DNA of 64,000 nt from Gnetum montanum (GCA_015680685.1 MNCI01027120.1:164064-228063); one strand, 5' to 3'. Positions 10,808 to 23,779 are shown, counted from the first letter of the stretch. Numbers and translations: made by a program. The notes: generated by a model not told the origin, from the letters alone.

Positions 10808-13718
10808 ATGAATAAAAACAACAAAACTCCACACATTCAAGCATTATATGAGGCTAAAAAAAGGGTTTCTACCTTTCCAAAGGCTATTTCCATCCAAGGG
10901 GACTCCTCATCAGTTCCAAGGTAGGTCATTCTTTGCCTTTTTCATGGTATTCTAGCTATTTTTGTGCTTTTCTTGGTAGAAATAGGTTGTTTTTTCCATA
11001 TATAGTCAAAAAGAGTTAATAAAGTGGAATTATAATGAAATCCCACATCAAGTTTTGGTTATTTTAATGTGGATGGTTATTTTGCTATTTCTTCCTAGGT
11101 AAATAAGATTTTTAAAATTAGGCTTGCTTTTTCTAGTGTTTTTTCTAAAAATCTTATGTTGGGGTTGTTTTGCTTAGATATAGAGCTAAGGATTCATTAA
11201 AATTAAATTATAATAACATCCTACCTCCTTATTTTGATGCATTTTGTAATAGGTTAATGTTGTTTTGGCTATTTTTGCTATAATCTATGGTTATGTGATG
11301 TGAAATTTGTGTTTTCTTTATGCTTTTTGGTTAAAAAAAGGAATTTATATTGTGTATTTTTTTATTAGAAAAAAACAACTTAAGTTTTGCAAAATTTAAT
11401 GTTTTGGGTTTTTATTTCTATATTTACCCTTTGAAATGGATATGGTATTATTTAATTTGGAGTTGTATTAGTCATGTTATGGCTATTTTGGTTTGGTTAT
11501 GCAATTAGGGGTTTGTGTCATTTTTGAAATTTTCATCAACATTAATAATTTTTTTCTGAAAACAAATAGCTAGGGTTTTGAATTTTTATTGAGCCTAGAC
11601 ACATAGGGCTTGATTCAAGATTTCAAACAGTGGTGAAATCACTCCATTTTGAGCCTAAATGAATTTTTTCCTAACCCTATGTGAATGGGGATTAATGGTG
11701 AAGCCTATAGTTTTCTTATTTTTGGCTATGTTTTGTACAAGAATGGTTACAAGTTTTTGGTTGTAATAGTCATGGTTAGAAAGTTCATGATTTCAAGGTT
11801 CCTTCTATGGTGAAATCACTAATATTAGAGCTAAGATGAATTTTTTATGAATTTTGTAGTAAGATTGTGTTAATTGGTCTAAATTTTGTTGTAGCACTTT
11901 ACCCCATTGAGGATGGATGTGGTTTTCATAGTTGGCATCATCAACCTCCATGCTCCTAGGGATTATAAATTATGTTTTAAATTTTATTTTTTATGTGTTT
12001 TTTTAAAAAAAATTAATATTTTTAGTAAGTCTTTAACTTATTCTTATTATGGCCACTTTTTCTATGTTTTGATGATTTTTCTAAATGCATGTTTTGAGCG
12101 AAGGCATAATTTTGGTTGTGATGCATTTATCATGATAATTTTGTCTATAAATCCTAGGAGAGATTGCAATAATATGTCAGTATTTATTTATATTTTTGTG
12201 AATTTTCTTAAGAAAATTTAAACTAACATCCTAGAGCTTTTTATGAGAGCTAATTTCACCTCCAACTATAATGTGTAAAACTTGTTAAGAAATTCTAAGT
12301 GTTGAAAAATTGTACTAATGTTGTCTTTTTTATATACTTTCCCCCTGTAGGGTGTTGCTCAAGCTAGTGCTCATTGTGGTTCAGCTAGTTGGCATCCTTT
12401 ACTTCCTTGATCAACCTACGAACCACACCCCTCTCCTTGACTTGACATTGGAAACGATGTCAGCATTGTTCCACCCAGGGGCAAGGGATTTCCTTGCCTA
12501 TCTTCTCCAGTACTTTAGTATGATAATGTGATCACACTTGTCTAAGGATGTGGCTATGGTTATTGTGGAGACTTTGCTACTTAGGTCTACATGCCTGATT
12601 GCTTGGTTCATCACTAATGGACTAGAGACTCAAGGTGTAGGAGAGCTAGTGGATTTTATTAGTCCATGTTACCTTTCAAATATCTAGAGCATGCAAGAGT
12701 ATTCATTATAAAACATGAATAACACTCTAATGGTGGCACAAAGAGTCCACTATTTATTACAAAATCCTCCAAGAACTATGAACCAATTATAGGGATAAGA
12801 AAAATTGTTATAGGTTTTAATAGTTTGGTTTTATCTAGTTTAATCCTCTTCTAACTTGTTGGTTTTATATGTGTCTTGTAGGTATAGGGTCAATGATCAA
12901 GGTTTGATAAAGAATGATCAAACCTTGGCAGTGGTCCATATCGCATTGAATGAATTCACCAAATGGCCCAAGATTAGACATGTTATGTTTAAACAGCTAA
13001 GGGGGGAGTTTGATGAATATCCAACTAGATTTGACCCTATTCACAAGAATTGTGTCTACCAAAATAGTACACAACTAGTGGGTAGCCCCTAAGGATATTA
13101 GAGATATGGGTATTACTGCTAGGGCCTCTACACAAGCTTCTCCAAGTAATAAGAAGAAGAGTGAGAAATTGGGTATGTTGTTATGATAAATATTTTATGA
13201 TTACTTAGGCTTTAATTAATTAATTATATTTTTATGACTAAAACATAGTTGTATTGATGCCAAACACTTGTCTTTTTCTTACAAGGCCTTCCACTTTTGT
13301 AGATGTTATCATACCCCTCATCGGATGTTCTACGAAGAACCTTATGCTAAAGTTCAATGAGGTGGAACCAACATAGAAATGGTTTAGGGAGAATGCATTT
13401 GAAGACATTCAACTAAACATTTCTCATGCAAGTTTACTTAAGATCTTCATGGTGCCCAACCTTGTCATCTTTTCTACAGAGATTTTGAACATCATCGACT
13501 CTTTTGATGAAAGAGGTGAAGTTTTAAGCACCATAGAACGGGGTCAATCTATTGCTATTTCCATTAGCGCATCTACCTTCCATGACTTATTTGGTGTTCC
13601 TATTGATGGGATGATAGTTGCCACCAAACTCATGAAGGAGGTAGGCTGCCATGTAGAGGTTGAGGAATGGCTTGATGCTACCAAGTCGACTTCAATCTTG
13701 CTTGCAATAGCTTTATAA
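10808..13718 (+). pseudogene. Intron-containing pseudogene of unknown function
   Basis: Four exon-like blocks read in one direction. Exon 1 (10808-10920) starts MNKNNKTPHIQALYEAKKRV and ends AAG|GTAGGT. A 1.4 kb AT-rich intron ends CCCTGTAG at 12350. Exon 2 (12351 to about 12790) joins in phase and reads VLLKLVLIVVQLVGILYFLD, with stops further on. Exon 3 (12882 to about 13172) has acceptor CTTGTAG, includes NEFTKWPKIRHVMFKQLRGE, needs one frameshift, and ends in a lysine-rich tail before GTATGT. Exon 4 (13286-13718) has acceptor TTACAAG and includes ISASTFHDLFGVPIDG. I do not recognise the family. The FHxLFGVPxDG stretch faintly recalls plant mobile-domain or transposon-borne ORFs. It abuts the gypsy RT at 13770 and could be a gene captured by, or truncated by, that element. 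Confidence 0.45.
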
Positions 13719-13769
13719 ACCCTAATGCAAAAGGTTCATATCCCTTGTTTAGATCTAAGGTATTCCCTA

Positions 13770-14300
13770 AATTATTATCACAAAAGAAGATGATTTGAAC
13801 TAGATATGAAAACTAAAATCAAGAAGTTATTACAAGTCGAAATCATATATCTAGTTTGATATTCAACATGGCTTGCTAATCTAGTACCAATAAGAAAAAA
13901 TAATGGTGATATTAGACTTTGTGTGCATTTCAAAAATTTGAATAAAGCCTCAAAAAAAGATAAATATCCACTTCCTAAAATTAATGAGATGTTGATTAAA
14001 GTATCAAGTTATCAAGTATATTCTTTCTTAGATGAATTTTCAGGCTATAATCAAATCATGGTAGATAAATATAACAAATATAAAACAACATCTATCACCA
14101 AGTGGGGAACTTTCGCATACCAAAGAATGTCATTTGGATTGTCAAATGTTGGAGCTAATTTTCAAAGAGCAATGGATTTAGGTGTTAAAGGTTTAATAGG
14201 TGAGTTTGTTTTAGTTTATTTGAATGATATCACTATCTTTTCAATAAAGAAGGAAGATCATTTTGGTCATCTTCAATAAGTTTTTGATAGATCTCATGAC
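13770..14300 (+). pseudogene. Ty3/gypsy reverse transcriptase (nested, plus strand)
   Basis: The translation shows STWLANLVPIRKNNGDIRLC, then FKNLNKASKKDKYPLPKINE, SFLDEFSGYNQI, KWGTFAYQRMSFGLSNVGAN and FQRAMDLGVKGLIGEF. The active-site motif is YLND in place of YLDD: the codon at 14223-14225 is AAT where GAT is expected, so a metal-binding Asp is lost. A stop interrupts the region at about 13837. The longest open piece is 118 residues (13923-14279). It has the sequence style of a common plant gypsy lineage but opposite orientation to the outer pol, so it is a separate element nested within or next to it. Confidence 0.88.
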
Positions 14301-14459
14301 TATTGTATTTCATTAAATCAAAAAAATGTATCTTTGGGATTAAGTCTAGAAGTTTACTAGGCCATGTAATCAATCAAGAAGGAATTTCTATAGATAATTC
14401 TTGAATTCAAGTAGTACCAAATATTAAGCATCCTTCAAAGTAAAAAGTCTCTTAAATCT

Positions 14460-15101
14460 TTCTTTGGAAAGATAAATTTCATTATGAAATTTATCCCTAG
14501 ATTCACCGAAATCACTAAACCTTTTATGCATATGCTAAAGAAAGATGTCTTAGTAGAGAAAACATTAGAATCAAAGAGAGCATTAGTAGAAGTTAAGAAA
14601 GCTATTCAAGAAGCTCCATACTTGGAAAAGCCAAAATTAAAAGAAGACTTTTGATTACATACTTTTACTTCAAATAATTTAGTTGTTGTTTTTTTAACTC
14701 AAAAGGATAAAGATCAAGATGAACTAGTTTTTTTTTTTTTTTTGTATCAGTTGAAAGGTTTAGAGATAAATTATTCAAACTTAGAGAAACAAGCATTTGT
14801 AGTTATTAAGGCACTTCAGCATTTCAACTATTGCTTGGAAATATTTTTGGTTCATATTATGATAATAGAGCCTATAGTCAAACAATTGTTAGCCCAAAAT
14901 GAAATTGGATTGAAAAGAGGGAATTGGTTCATAAAGCTTCAAAATTTCAGATTTTCATTGGAAATATGCAAAACTATTAAAGGAATGGGATTAGCTAGGT
15001 TAATGGTTAGAGAAGATGAAACATGTGCACTTAAGACTTATGAAGGAAATTGGTATGATGAAATTCTTGAATTCCTTGATAAAAAAAAAGGTTTTGAATA
15101 A
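14460..15101 (+). pseudogene. RT connection and RNase H of nested gypsy
   Basis: It follows the RT on the same strand: SFFGKINFIMKFIPRFTEIT, then an RNase H-like run containing LKGLEINYSNLEKQAFVVIK and ALQHFNYCLE, which correspond to the Y..IEK..LA.V.A...F..YL pattern. A 119-residue frame (14742-15101) ends in a spacer FSLEICKTIKGMGLARLMVR before the integrase zinc region. A T-run (14729-14744) and several stops break continuity. Confidence 0.75.
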
Positions 15102-15199
15102 TCTAACTACTAGTTAGAAGAGAGCTTTCTTCAAAAAGTAAAATAAATTTCTAGTTAAAGATGGAATTTTATACAAAAAATATTTTTGAGAGGTTTTGT

Positions 15200-16289
15200 T
15201 TGTGTTTGTAACGATCAAATTAATCCTATCTTAGAACAATTTCATGATCATTCTAATTTTTTTATGAATCTCCTAAGTCTACTCTGCAACATATACTTCA
15301 TTATGATTTCTATTGGCCTACATGTACCAAGATATTAGTTTGAAAATTCAATGTTACAAATGTCAGATTCATGGGCTGAAAATCAAAAAGGCTAGAGCTC
15401 CTTTAAAGACAGTAATTGTAGATAGACCTTTTCAATAATGGAGCTTAGATTTTATTGGTACAATTACTCCTTCAAGAGTAGGACATAAATTTATTCTCAC
15501 AACTACCAATTACTTTACCAAATGGTCTGAAGCAAAGGCTCTAAGAAAAAGTTCAACATCTGATGTGATTAAATTCTTGAAAGACCAAATTATAAGTCAT
15601 TTTGGTCTACCTAAAGTATTGGTATTTGACAATGGACCTACTTTTCAACCTAAATAATTTATAGCATGGGCATTTAAAAAATCCATCTTTCTATTTTCTT
15701 CTTCAAATTATTATCCTTAAGGAAATGGCTTAGCTAAATCTACAAATAAAAATCTTATTTCCTACATTAAGAATTCGATGGATGAAAATCTAGAAAATTG
15801 GACAATTATTTGTAATCTGCATTATGAACCAACTGTATCATATTTAAGAAAGCTATTAGAACATCAACTTTTAACTCAGTCTATGGTTTACCTTCTAGAA
15901 TTAAAAACAAGATTATAAGTTTAGCCTCAAATTTTGTGTAAAAGTATAGTGAGAAAACTGATAAAGATAGAAATTTCATGACGTTATTCATCAAAAGGGA
16001 AACTGAAATGGATAGAGCTAGAGATAATTTACTAAAGAATGCTTCTCAAGTTAAAAGATGGTATGATGGAAAGGCTTTAAAGAGAATTTTTAAAGTTGGT
16101 AACTTGGTATTATTATGGAACATGAAGAAGCCAAATAAGATTTTGACAATATGGACTGGTCCATTTCAAATTAAGGAACAATTATCAGAGGATACTTATA
16201 AGTTATCAACATTTGATGGGGTAGAATTGCAATTTCCATATAATGTTTTACATATAAAACATTATTTTGAACAACTACCCAAAGTTTAA
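15200..16289 (+). pseudogene. Integrase of nested gypsy element
   Basis: The core reads SLDFIGTITPSRVGHKFILT, TNYFTKWSEAKALRK, then FGLPKVLVFDNGPTFQP. Both catalytic Asp residues are present. The third residue is lost: GLAKSTNKN has AAA (Lys) at 15736-15738 where Glu is expected. The C-terminal 103 residues (15978-16289) are open: RARDNLLKNASQVKRWYDGK, then FKVGNLVLLWN, TIWTGPFQIKEQ and VLHIKHYFEQLPKV. This is the normal end of a gypsy integrase. Three internal stops look like CAA to TAA changes. No chromodomain is visible. Confidence 0.88.
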
Positions 16290-17496
16290 ATCTATAGTTA
16301 TAAATTAATATTTGTATATATAGTAATATGTGTGTGTGTAATGATATAACATTTAATATACATAGTAGTAAATAATAAACTTTTATAGATATGTAGAATT
16401 TAATAGTATAGACCTATGTCATATTTAACCTTAACATATATATCCTATACGTATGCTTAGATAAGTTTATATAATATTGAAAAAAAACATGTATATGTTA
16501 AAATATTAGTTTAAAAATAGTTAATTTAAAGTATTAGTTCAATTATTAAATTTACATTATCCTAAGTAATCATTACTTATGATGAGTGTAAGTGGGAGTG
16601 ATGGTTAGATAACTACTTAGTGGTGAATTAATTTTGATAACCAAGTGGTGGAATTCAAAGTGGCCTATCATATAATGATGGAAACATAATTAATTTTGAC
16701 AAAGTGGCCAAATTGATTAGTAAAATTGGTGGTAATTTCAAACTTTCTTTACACTATCGAGAGAGCTACGGATTACTTAGAATTACATCATTTCTCAATT
16801 AAGGCTTAAGCGGAAAAAGCAAGTGAGGTGTTTGAGTATGAAGTAGAAGATGCTTCTTAGGGAAAGAGTAATAAGAAGGTCATTTATCCCATGTGTCATG
16901 GGATGTTGTCCAGAGCATGTATTGAGAGCATGTTGTAAGGCAACAGCCCATGGAGCATCAAGTGAAAACCTTTTCTTAGTTTGGCTTTTAGATGAGTTTA
17001 GATTTCTCATTGGAGAACTTTTCATACATTCCAATGTTTGGGGTACCTTTCATTAATGTAATACTTAAGATCAAAGAGAGTCTAGTAGATATGATTCATG
17101 GGGAGAGGCTTTTATGTCTCAAGACATAGAAGCATCTAATTGGGAAAAGTTTCAAAAATCAATAGCTAAAGAGATGGATGCAAAAGAGACAAAAATAGTT
17201 GTAGAAAGCAAAAGTGAGGACCAAGATGAGGCTTCCACTACAAGAGGAGAAAAGAAAGGAATTCATTAGAACTGAAATTACATATGAAAGGACTATTTTC
17301 TTCCCACCTACAAATTAGTTTGTATCAAGCTTTGTTTGTATAGTTTATTAAGTTTCATTAGGAATGAGGTTTTTGTTTGTTCAAACCTTAAGTTTGATGA
17401 AAGTTTTGCACAAAAAAAGATTTATATTTTATATAAAAATAAATGTTTTTAATAAAGTTTAAGTTTCTTAGCTAATGTACTCAAAGGGGTAAGAAA
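16290..17496 (+). other. 3' region of nested gypsy, LTR not resolved
   Basis: AT-rich DNA after the integrase stop. Around 16310-16560 it is very AT-rich. From 16570 on, repeated words such as AAGTGG and TTAATTTTGA occur. Around 17060-17300 a purine-rich, coding-like stretch precedes a possible 3' end. I could not match it to a second copy upstream of 13770, so no LTR pair is claimed. It ends at the insertion site of unit S1. Confidence 0.35.
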
Positions 17497-20355
17497 CGTT
17501 GTCACATTTCTACCATATTTATAGAGTAGATTTTATAAAGTAAGATCCAAGAAATGAAACTACTCAATTAGCTTTTCAAAGATGACTAGAAAATGAGAGC
17601 TAAATTATTATTAAAGGGAGAAATTTCATGAGCAGCTTAATGGAGAAAGGTGTTCTTTATGTAAATTTTCTCATTTTGAGTTCATAAGCTTAGAAAAGTA
17701 TTCTTAGCATCTGTTATGAAGAAATTGTCATATTTCTATATGCATTGGAGGAGATGAAATCTAGAAATTAATTTGAAAATTGCAAAAGGAATTATTTGCA
17801 ATTGTATTTCCATTGGTTCCTACATTTTGAAAGTCCATCAATTTATCAGTTAAGTGAAATAATAAATTCGATGTTTCACAAGAATAATTAAATGAGGTAC
17901 ATCCATTTTCTCTATACGTATGCAGGAACTCTATGAAAAACCAATGAATAACTTCATCATGCGGAAATCAGTTGCTATGCTATACATTTCAATTTGTAGT
18001 GGTTTTCAAATGGTAGTTAAAAATTAAGTTGTAGAGCCAAGAATCTTAAATTAAACAAATTGAAAATACCCTATCCAAGTGTAGCAACATTTGGTTAAAC
18101 ATTGGAAGAGCAAGACTATAATTTTGACACAAAATTAACAAAATCCTTGCTAGACAATGTTTTAAAAACTAGTCAACAAAATTGCTCAAAAATTCATTGA
18201 TATTTCAAACAAGAACTCCTACCATAAGAGGAAATTATGACAATACAGAGTATAATCATAAAAAAATGAGAATTCCATATTTACAAAAGAACAAGCCCAA
18301 CAACTATGCAAAGGAGTGGATCGATACAAATCAGTGTTCCAAAAAAATAATCAAAATTATAGGCATCAACAATTTAACATTTGAAATTTGAAACAAAATC
18401 CCTAAAGAAGTAGCTACTGAATACTAAAAATTTGTAGGTCTAAGAACCATAAATGAAGGGTATCTGTCATGATAGCATCCAAGTTTGAAAGGTAGCTCCT
18501 CTCCTATTGTGCACGCAAGAGTTCCATTGTACAAGGGATAACGTAGTCATAGGGCATGGACACCACAAATCAAAATAGGGCATTGATGTCACAAAGCCAA
18601 AGTAGGCTTGAATCCATAACTTCTTCTCCATGATGGAGGCAACAGTTATTGAGCAACACCAGGCGGTGATGAGTACAGGAACCAAAGGTGACACTAGTGG
18701 AAGTACGATCCTAAGCCATAGCAGCAAGATTTGGAAACATGAAATGCAAGACACACTAGGAATGCATGCAATGGAGGCAACCCAATAATGGGCATGGAGG
18801 CGACAGAAATAAGAGTCGATGCAAGGTGCATCAAAAATTAACCACATTTGTTCAAGTCATATTACCTTCACAACAATTAATTCAAAAATGAAATGAATTA
18901 TTATAAACTAAGAAACAAATTTTATTTAGATTACAACATTTTTTTAGAAAGGGGAAGGTTTACAATTCCAAGATGGAAGAATTTATAATCATAAAACTTT
19001 CCTTTTTAGAATTTAAAATTTTCAATTAAAGTTATGATCTTCCATGAAGGTTATAAATATACCTCCTTGATATTTGTAGGGTTATAATTGATAAGGAGAC
19101 ACTTTTCAAATGTGGCTTAAAAGTCTTATAACTTCCATGGAAGTTATAACTCCCAAGGAAGTTATAAATTTATATTCCTAGGATATTTGTAAGACCCTTA
19201 GCTTCTCATGATCAATGTAACTACCTAAAGCCACTATAAAAAGGCTCTAAGGTAGAATTAAAAGGAGACAAGAGGAAGATACTTAAAAAGACATTTGAAG
19301 AATTCTTATAAGATGGCTTACTAAAGACATCAATTCAACTACTTTTTTTTAATCCTGTAAGTTCATTTCTTCCCATTTTATTTTAGTTGCTTAGCTAATG
19401 GTTTAGATAGTATCATGCTTAGCATGTAATTTTGGGATTTATCCTACATTTCTTTTATAGATCTATTTTTTCACAATATTAGACTCCTATTAAGATTTTC
19501 CATATAAGAGCTTATTTTATTGAAAATCCTCAAGAGCAATTTAATAGTAATGTCTTAATGAAACTGCTTGTTTTGAGCATAGATAATCTAGAAAAATCTT
19601 TGATACTTTGATGGGACTAAAATAGCTTCTTTATTTTTAAAGTTTATTGCCTTGGTATTTCAATCAAGAAATTGTCAAATTTTTGAATGCTCTATTGAAT
19701 GTAATCTTTGATGACTATTAACTAGCCAAAATAGAGACTCATACTTTGTAGTCTACATAGCAATTTTTGGTAGCATAACAAGATTGTCTTTATGAAATTT
19801 ATTATTAAGCTTAGAAAGTTTGGACAATTCGTAGTTATTGAATTTAGAATAGCTTTATTGTGAAGTGTTTACTTGCATCAATTTATCTTGCTTAAATATT
19901 TGCGTTTTCACACAAATCTGCTTTCTTTTCTTTCTCTTTCTAAGTCCATTGAATCTTGCTCTATTTCTATTTTTCTTATGGAACTTTCTCTCTGGGGGGA
20001 ATTAGAAATAGATTGGTAGAATTATGCTCAAATAGTTTTGTAAAATTTTATTTTTTTCAAGTAGGTATTGTAGGGACCATATAGACTAAGTGATTGAAGA
20101 AAATAGGAATCTCCAATAACTCATAGTATTTGACAAAGATAGCTGAATCTCTTTTATGATAGTCGATTACGGTTCTATACATAACCCAATCACTTCAACA
20201 TTCACAACAATAAACACATACTCACATTTAGTACATTTTATAACTACTGAATTTATTTGGAGGTATCTAGGCCTTAGTGTTGCCAGAGATCAATAAGCAC
20301 CTAAAGCTTGTTTATAAAAGCTCGTTGGTGGTCTGGTCCCACATAGTTGTCAATA
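17497..20355 (+). mobile_element. Unit S1: 2.86 kb solo-LTR-like element
   Basis: First of three full-length copies of one unit (others 42497-45333 and 54461-57322). Its start CGTTGTCACATTTCTACCAT matches the S2 start TGTTGGCACATTTAGCCATT, and its end AGTTGTCAATA matches the S2 end AGTCGCCAACA. A TATAAAAAGG box lies at 19235-19244. The region from 19700 onward matches S2 and the complement of S3 closely (TTGGACAATTCGTAG, TTTATTTGGAGGTATCT, then GTTGCCAGAGA). Flanking bases share GAAA (AGAAA left, GAAAG right), a weak target-duplication match. TG...CA-type ends, a central promoter and no coding domain suggest a solo LTR of a large-LTR element. Internal ORFs at 18182-18391 and 18467-18847 are not recognisable. 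Confidence 0.75.
19235..19244 (+). promoter_or_regulatory. TATA box of unit S1
   Basis: TATAAAAAGG followed by CTCTAAGG. It is conserved in sequence and approximate position in S2 (43971-43980) and S3 (55634-55643, minus strand), which marks the U3/R side of the LTR. Confidence 0.65.
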
Positions 20356-21939
20356 GAAAGTAGCTACAAAGATAAATGACAAGTGTTAACAAGAGGTCAA
20401 AGAAATTAAAAAAAAAATATTCTTAGCTTAATCAAGGGGTAAAATATCTTTGTACCATCATTTAGGAACTTATTAATGTGCATTTACCATTGCAAACAAA
20501 TATTTAAAAAGCCAAGAAACACATGCATGTAGCAAGTTAGTTTGCTAAAGGATATAGATTAAAGTTAAGTTCTAAATAAAGTAAAGTTGCTACATATCAA
20601 GAAGAACTTATACTATCATGAAAGGAAATAAATCTACCAAAGTCTACTATGCAACAAAAACAACTAGAAGTTCTACCATTACCTACATCAAAAGCATTAA
20701 TTGATATTGTTATTACTAATGTTATTCAACATATTACTAAACACACATCTTCCCCAACTATTGTACTAGCTAAAGTCCAAGTCCAAGCCCCTTAATGATT
20801 CCCTACATCATCATTCTCTTTTATTGTTGAAATGAAGTCTACCTTATCTATTTCTCATATTGATACTTCATAATGTACTATTATCTTGATGATGAATAAA
20901 GTTCTAGTTCTTGTGTTCTTAATGGTCCATTTACCATTTATTTTTTTCCACAAACTCATGAGTGAGGGGAAGTAAGTCTATCAATTCTTATGAATATATT
21001 ATTCTTTATGACTGGCCATCATAAAGTGTTATGTACTTGTAAATGTTCATGTTCACTCTTCAACTTCACAACAAACAATAAACAACATTACAAAAATAAT
21101 GCTAAAAGGAAAGTATTAGAATATACTTTTAAATCAATGTATAATCATTAGTTTTGTAATCCATTAAGACCATTTAAGATCATTTATAATCACTCTTAAT
21201 TAATTTATAATAAAAAGGTATGATTCATAACTCAAGAATAGTCACAACCTTTCTATGAAATATTAACAACCAACAATCAAGTTACAAAAGTGTGAAAATA
21301 TGGAAGTGGAAAGTGTTTGTATGAAGAACTAATAAAGAATTAATGGATCAATAAAGATAAGAGCACCAAGAAACAATACACACCATGATGTATCAAGAAG
21401 ACAAAGAAACTAGTAAGTTAGAGATATAAAGAAAACATTATGAAATACAAAGTTCATAACAAGAATTCAACCACCACAACCAAGAGGTTAAAGAAGTGAG
21501 TCGAAGCTAAGAAGTATGGTAGGAAACAAAAGAAATTCTTTTAGCATAAAATCAAGTTTTCTAAAAAGAAAGAGAAGGTTCAAGTTATGCCATATATAGC
21601 CTAGTCCAATTTCTTAAATAAGGAAAGAAGACCATCCAAAAGGTTACAATGGTTAAGAAAAGAACATACTTATGAAGAAGTATTTTGTAAAGTCCAAAGA
21701 ATTAAGATAGTCATTCATAAATATGAGATAAGCAAGGTTCCTAGTGAACTATGCAAAGTATAAGCCCAAAGGAGACTGCAAAGAATTCCAAGCAAGTGAT
21801 TAAGAAGAATAATACATATCATTAAGGGTTACAAATTTTGTAACATAATATATAACATGTTAAGCTTTCTTATGGACTTAGATCCTTGGATAATTATAAT
21901 TATCCAAGTGATGCAAAACCAAATTCTAACAAAAAGACT
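20356..21939. other. AT-rich interval, possible gypsy remnant
   Basis: Stops in all frames and no domain that I can name. Because an integrase remnant follows on the same strand, this may be very decayed upstream pol. Nothing here supports a gene call. Confidence 0.3.
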
Positions 21940-22375
21940 ACTTAGTTATTTCTATAAGATATTGTGAGATTGCATCAAGCTCCAAATATAATTATGTTAA
22001 ATAGAGATCTTATGTTTACTTCTAGATTTTACCAATCTTTTCTAAAGAGCCTAAGTTCTATGTTGAATCTCAAATTAATGTATCACCCTTAGATAGATGG
22101 TTAAATAGAGAGAATAAATTAGATGTTATAAGATATGCTCCAAGCTTGTACTTTGAACTATATAAATAGTTAGGATAGAGTTCTTCCATTTATAGAGTTT
22201 GCATACAACAAAAATTATTAGATCATCTTGAAAGCAATACCTTATGAAGTGTTGTATGCTGCAACATCCTCTATGTTTTTGGTCTAGGAGAATGCTTGAC
22301 TTAGTGACCATAGATCAAGATAATATAGTTTTAACTTGATAAAATCATTAATCACCCCCTTGAAAATAGCTAAGA
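21940..22375 (+). pseudogene. Integrase fragment of a further gypsy element
   Basis: Plus-strand translation: DIVRLHQAPNIIMLNRDLMF, TSRFYQSFLKSL, LNLKLMYHP-IDG-IERINK, then FIEFAYNK-like and YEVLYAA-like segments by frame shifting. This matches the second half of a gypsy integrase core (VRLHGVP..IVSDRD..FTSRFW, then YHPQTDGQSERTNQ, FAYN and PYE.LYG). The second catalytic residue appears as Asn (LNRD for SDRD). It belongs to a different lineage from the integrase at 15200-16289. It stops where minus-strand gag begins, so the junction near 22375 is probably an insertion boundary. Confidence 0.65.
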
Positions 22376-23779
22376 TGTGTGTCTCTACTATTGGCTCCAG
22401 TATCTTGTTGAGTAAACCATTCCATCATTGGATGAACTTTTGCACTAGTTCAAGAGGTCCTTGCTTGATCTTCATCAGCTGGTCAAGGTTGGTATCAGGC
22501 TTCAAGTTGTATTTGAAGTGGTTCGTAAATTGTGCAATAAAGTCTTCTAAAGAGGATATGGATCCTCTTTGTAGAAAATGGTACTAATCAAGGGCCCTCC
22601 TCATATGGAACATAGCAAATATTATTGTTATTGTGTTAGGCCAAGCTTGTAACAATAAGCACTCAAAGTGGAAGGTTACAAGATGAGAGTTTGGATTACT
22701 TCACTATTGTACTTTGTAAATTACAATGTGGAGACACTAGGGGAAAGAGTTAGAGGTGGGACTACAGGACTAGTGGGACCATCCTAATAGAAGTTCATGA
22801 TCTTAATGGCCTAGGAATTAGAGGCTTTGAGCCTCTTTAGCTCTTTCATTTGGTCATAGATCATTTGGAAGGCTTGATCTAGGCCTTGGGGTTCCCCTCT
22901 TAATTGTGGTATTTGCACAAAGGATTACAATATTTGTTGGAAGGCTTTTGGCCTTACTATTAGTTGTGGCACCAAGGGGAGAGGTAGTGTCATCATAGTA
23001 GTGGGTGGAGCAAATAAAGAAAAAGAGGTTTGTGATGGTATCTAGGGCAAAAATGAGATACAAGGGCTATGTGATCCTTGGGATACTTGAGGTCACATGG
23101 TGGGCCCTACCTAGATGACAAGAGGATTAGCAGTGTGAAAACTATCGATGATGGTTGCACAAACCAAGGCTAGGTGGAAAATGACATGAAGGAATGTAGG
23201 GTGGTAAGCTATGGCATTGATTGTGTTTGGTGCACTGTGATGACTGGTGTGGACTTGAACATGGTAGGGTAAGGTGAAGATGAAGGTTGAGGGGCATACC
23301 CCATGGAAGAGGTGAGAGGGGGTTGAGGTGGGCACGATGGCCTTAAGAGTGGGTTGTCGGAAAAGCCCACCTAGAATGTTCTCATGTTTAGATTCCACCT
23401 CAAACTCATCCTCTTCCTCATGCTACTCATTTGTGCTAGGCTTCTCATCCTCCTCATCCATCTCAATTAGTTGGGACAAGATGCATGCATAGATCTCAGC
23501 AAGGGGTATTTGGTCCTATGAAAAAGAAATATACTTCTTCCCATCATGATATATGAGTTCATACTCCCTTTTGGCTTCTACTTTCATTCATGGAATCAAC
23601 ATGCTAGCCTGGATCTTGGCACAAATGAAGTTATAATGGTCTTCCTTTATGATTGAGAACTTAGGACTTTTCCCCCTAAGTCTCAAGGATTACCTACATT
23701 TGGCTATAGTAGGGTTCTTGGGGTCATAGACCCTCTCAGCCTATTGGTTGGTAGTTGTCTTAGTGAAATTGAATGACAT
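22376..23779 (-). pseudogene. Gag of outer gypsy element
   Basis: Gag forms the capsid of the particle in which reverse transcription happens. The minus-strand start at 23779 reads MSFNFTKTTTNQ, followed by ERVYDPKNPTIAKC. An acidic stretch (MDEEDEKPSTNE, then EEEDEFEVESKHE) and a low-complexity region come next. The conserved capsid core is near 22380-22620: FHMRRALD, then ISSLEDFIAQFTNHFKYNLK and DTNLDQLMKIKQGPLELVQK. This pattern (W..F...F..HF followed by L..L.Q...E.L..Y..RF) is the retrotransposon gag core. Stops occur throughout. No zinc knuckle is seen, and the C-terminal end is cut near 22376. Confidence 0.75.

Noticed and set aside
16850-17056. Cys-containing 68-residue ORF and its minus-strand shadow
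   Set aside because: No recognisable motif; lies in the 3' region of a decayed element.
18467-18847. 126-residue minus-strand ORF in unit S1
   Set aside because: No homologous frame in S2 or S3, no start context or domain; rich in Cys/Leu/Ser as expected of a random frame.
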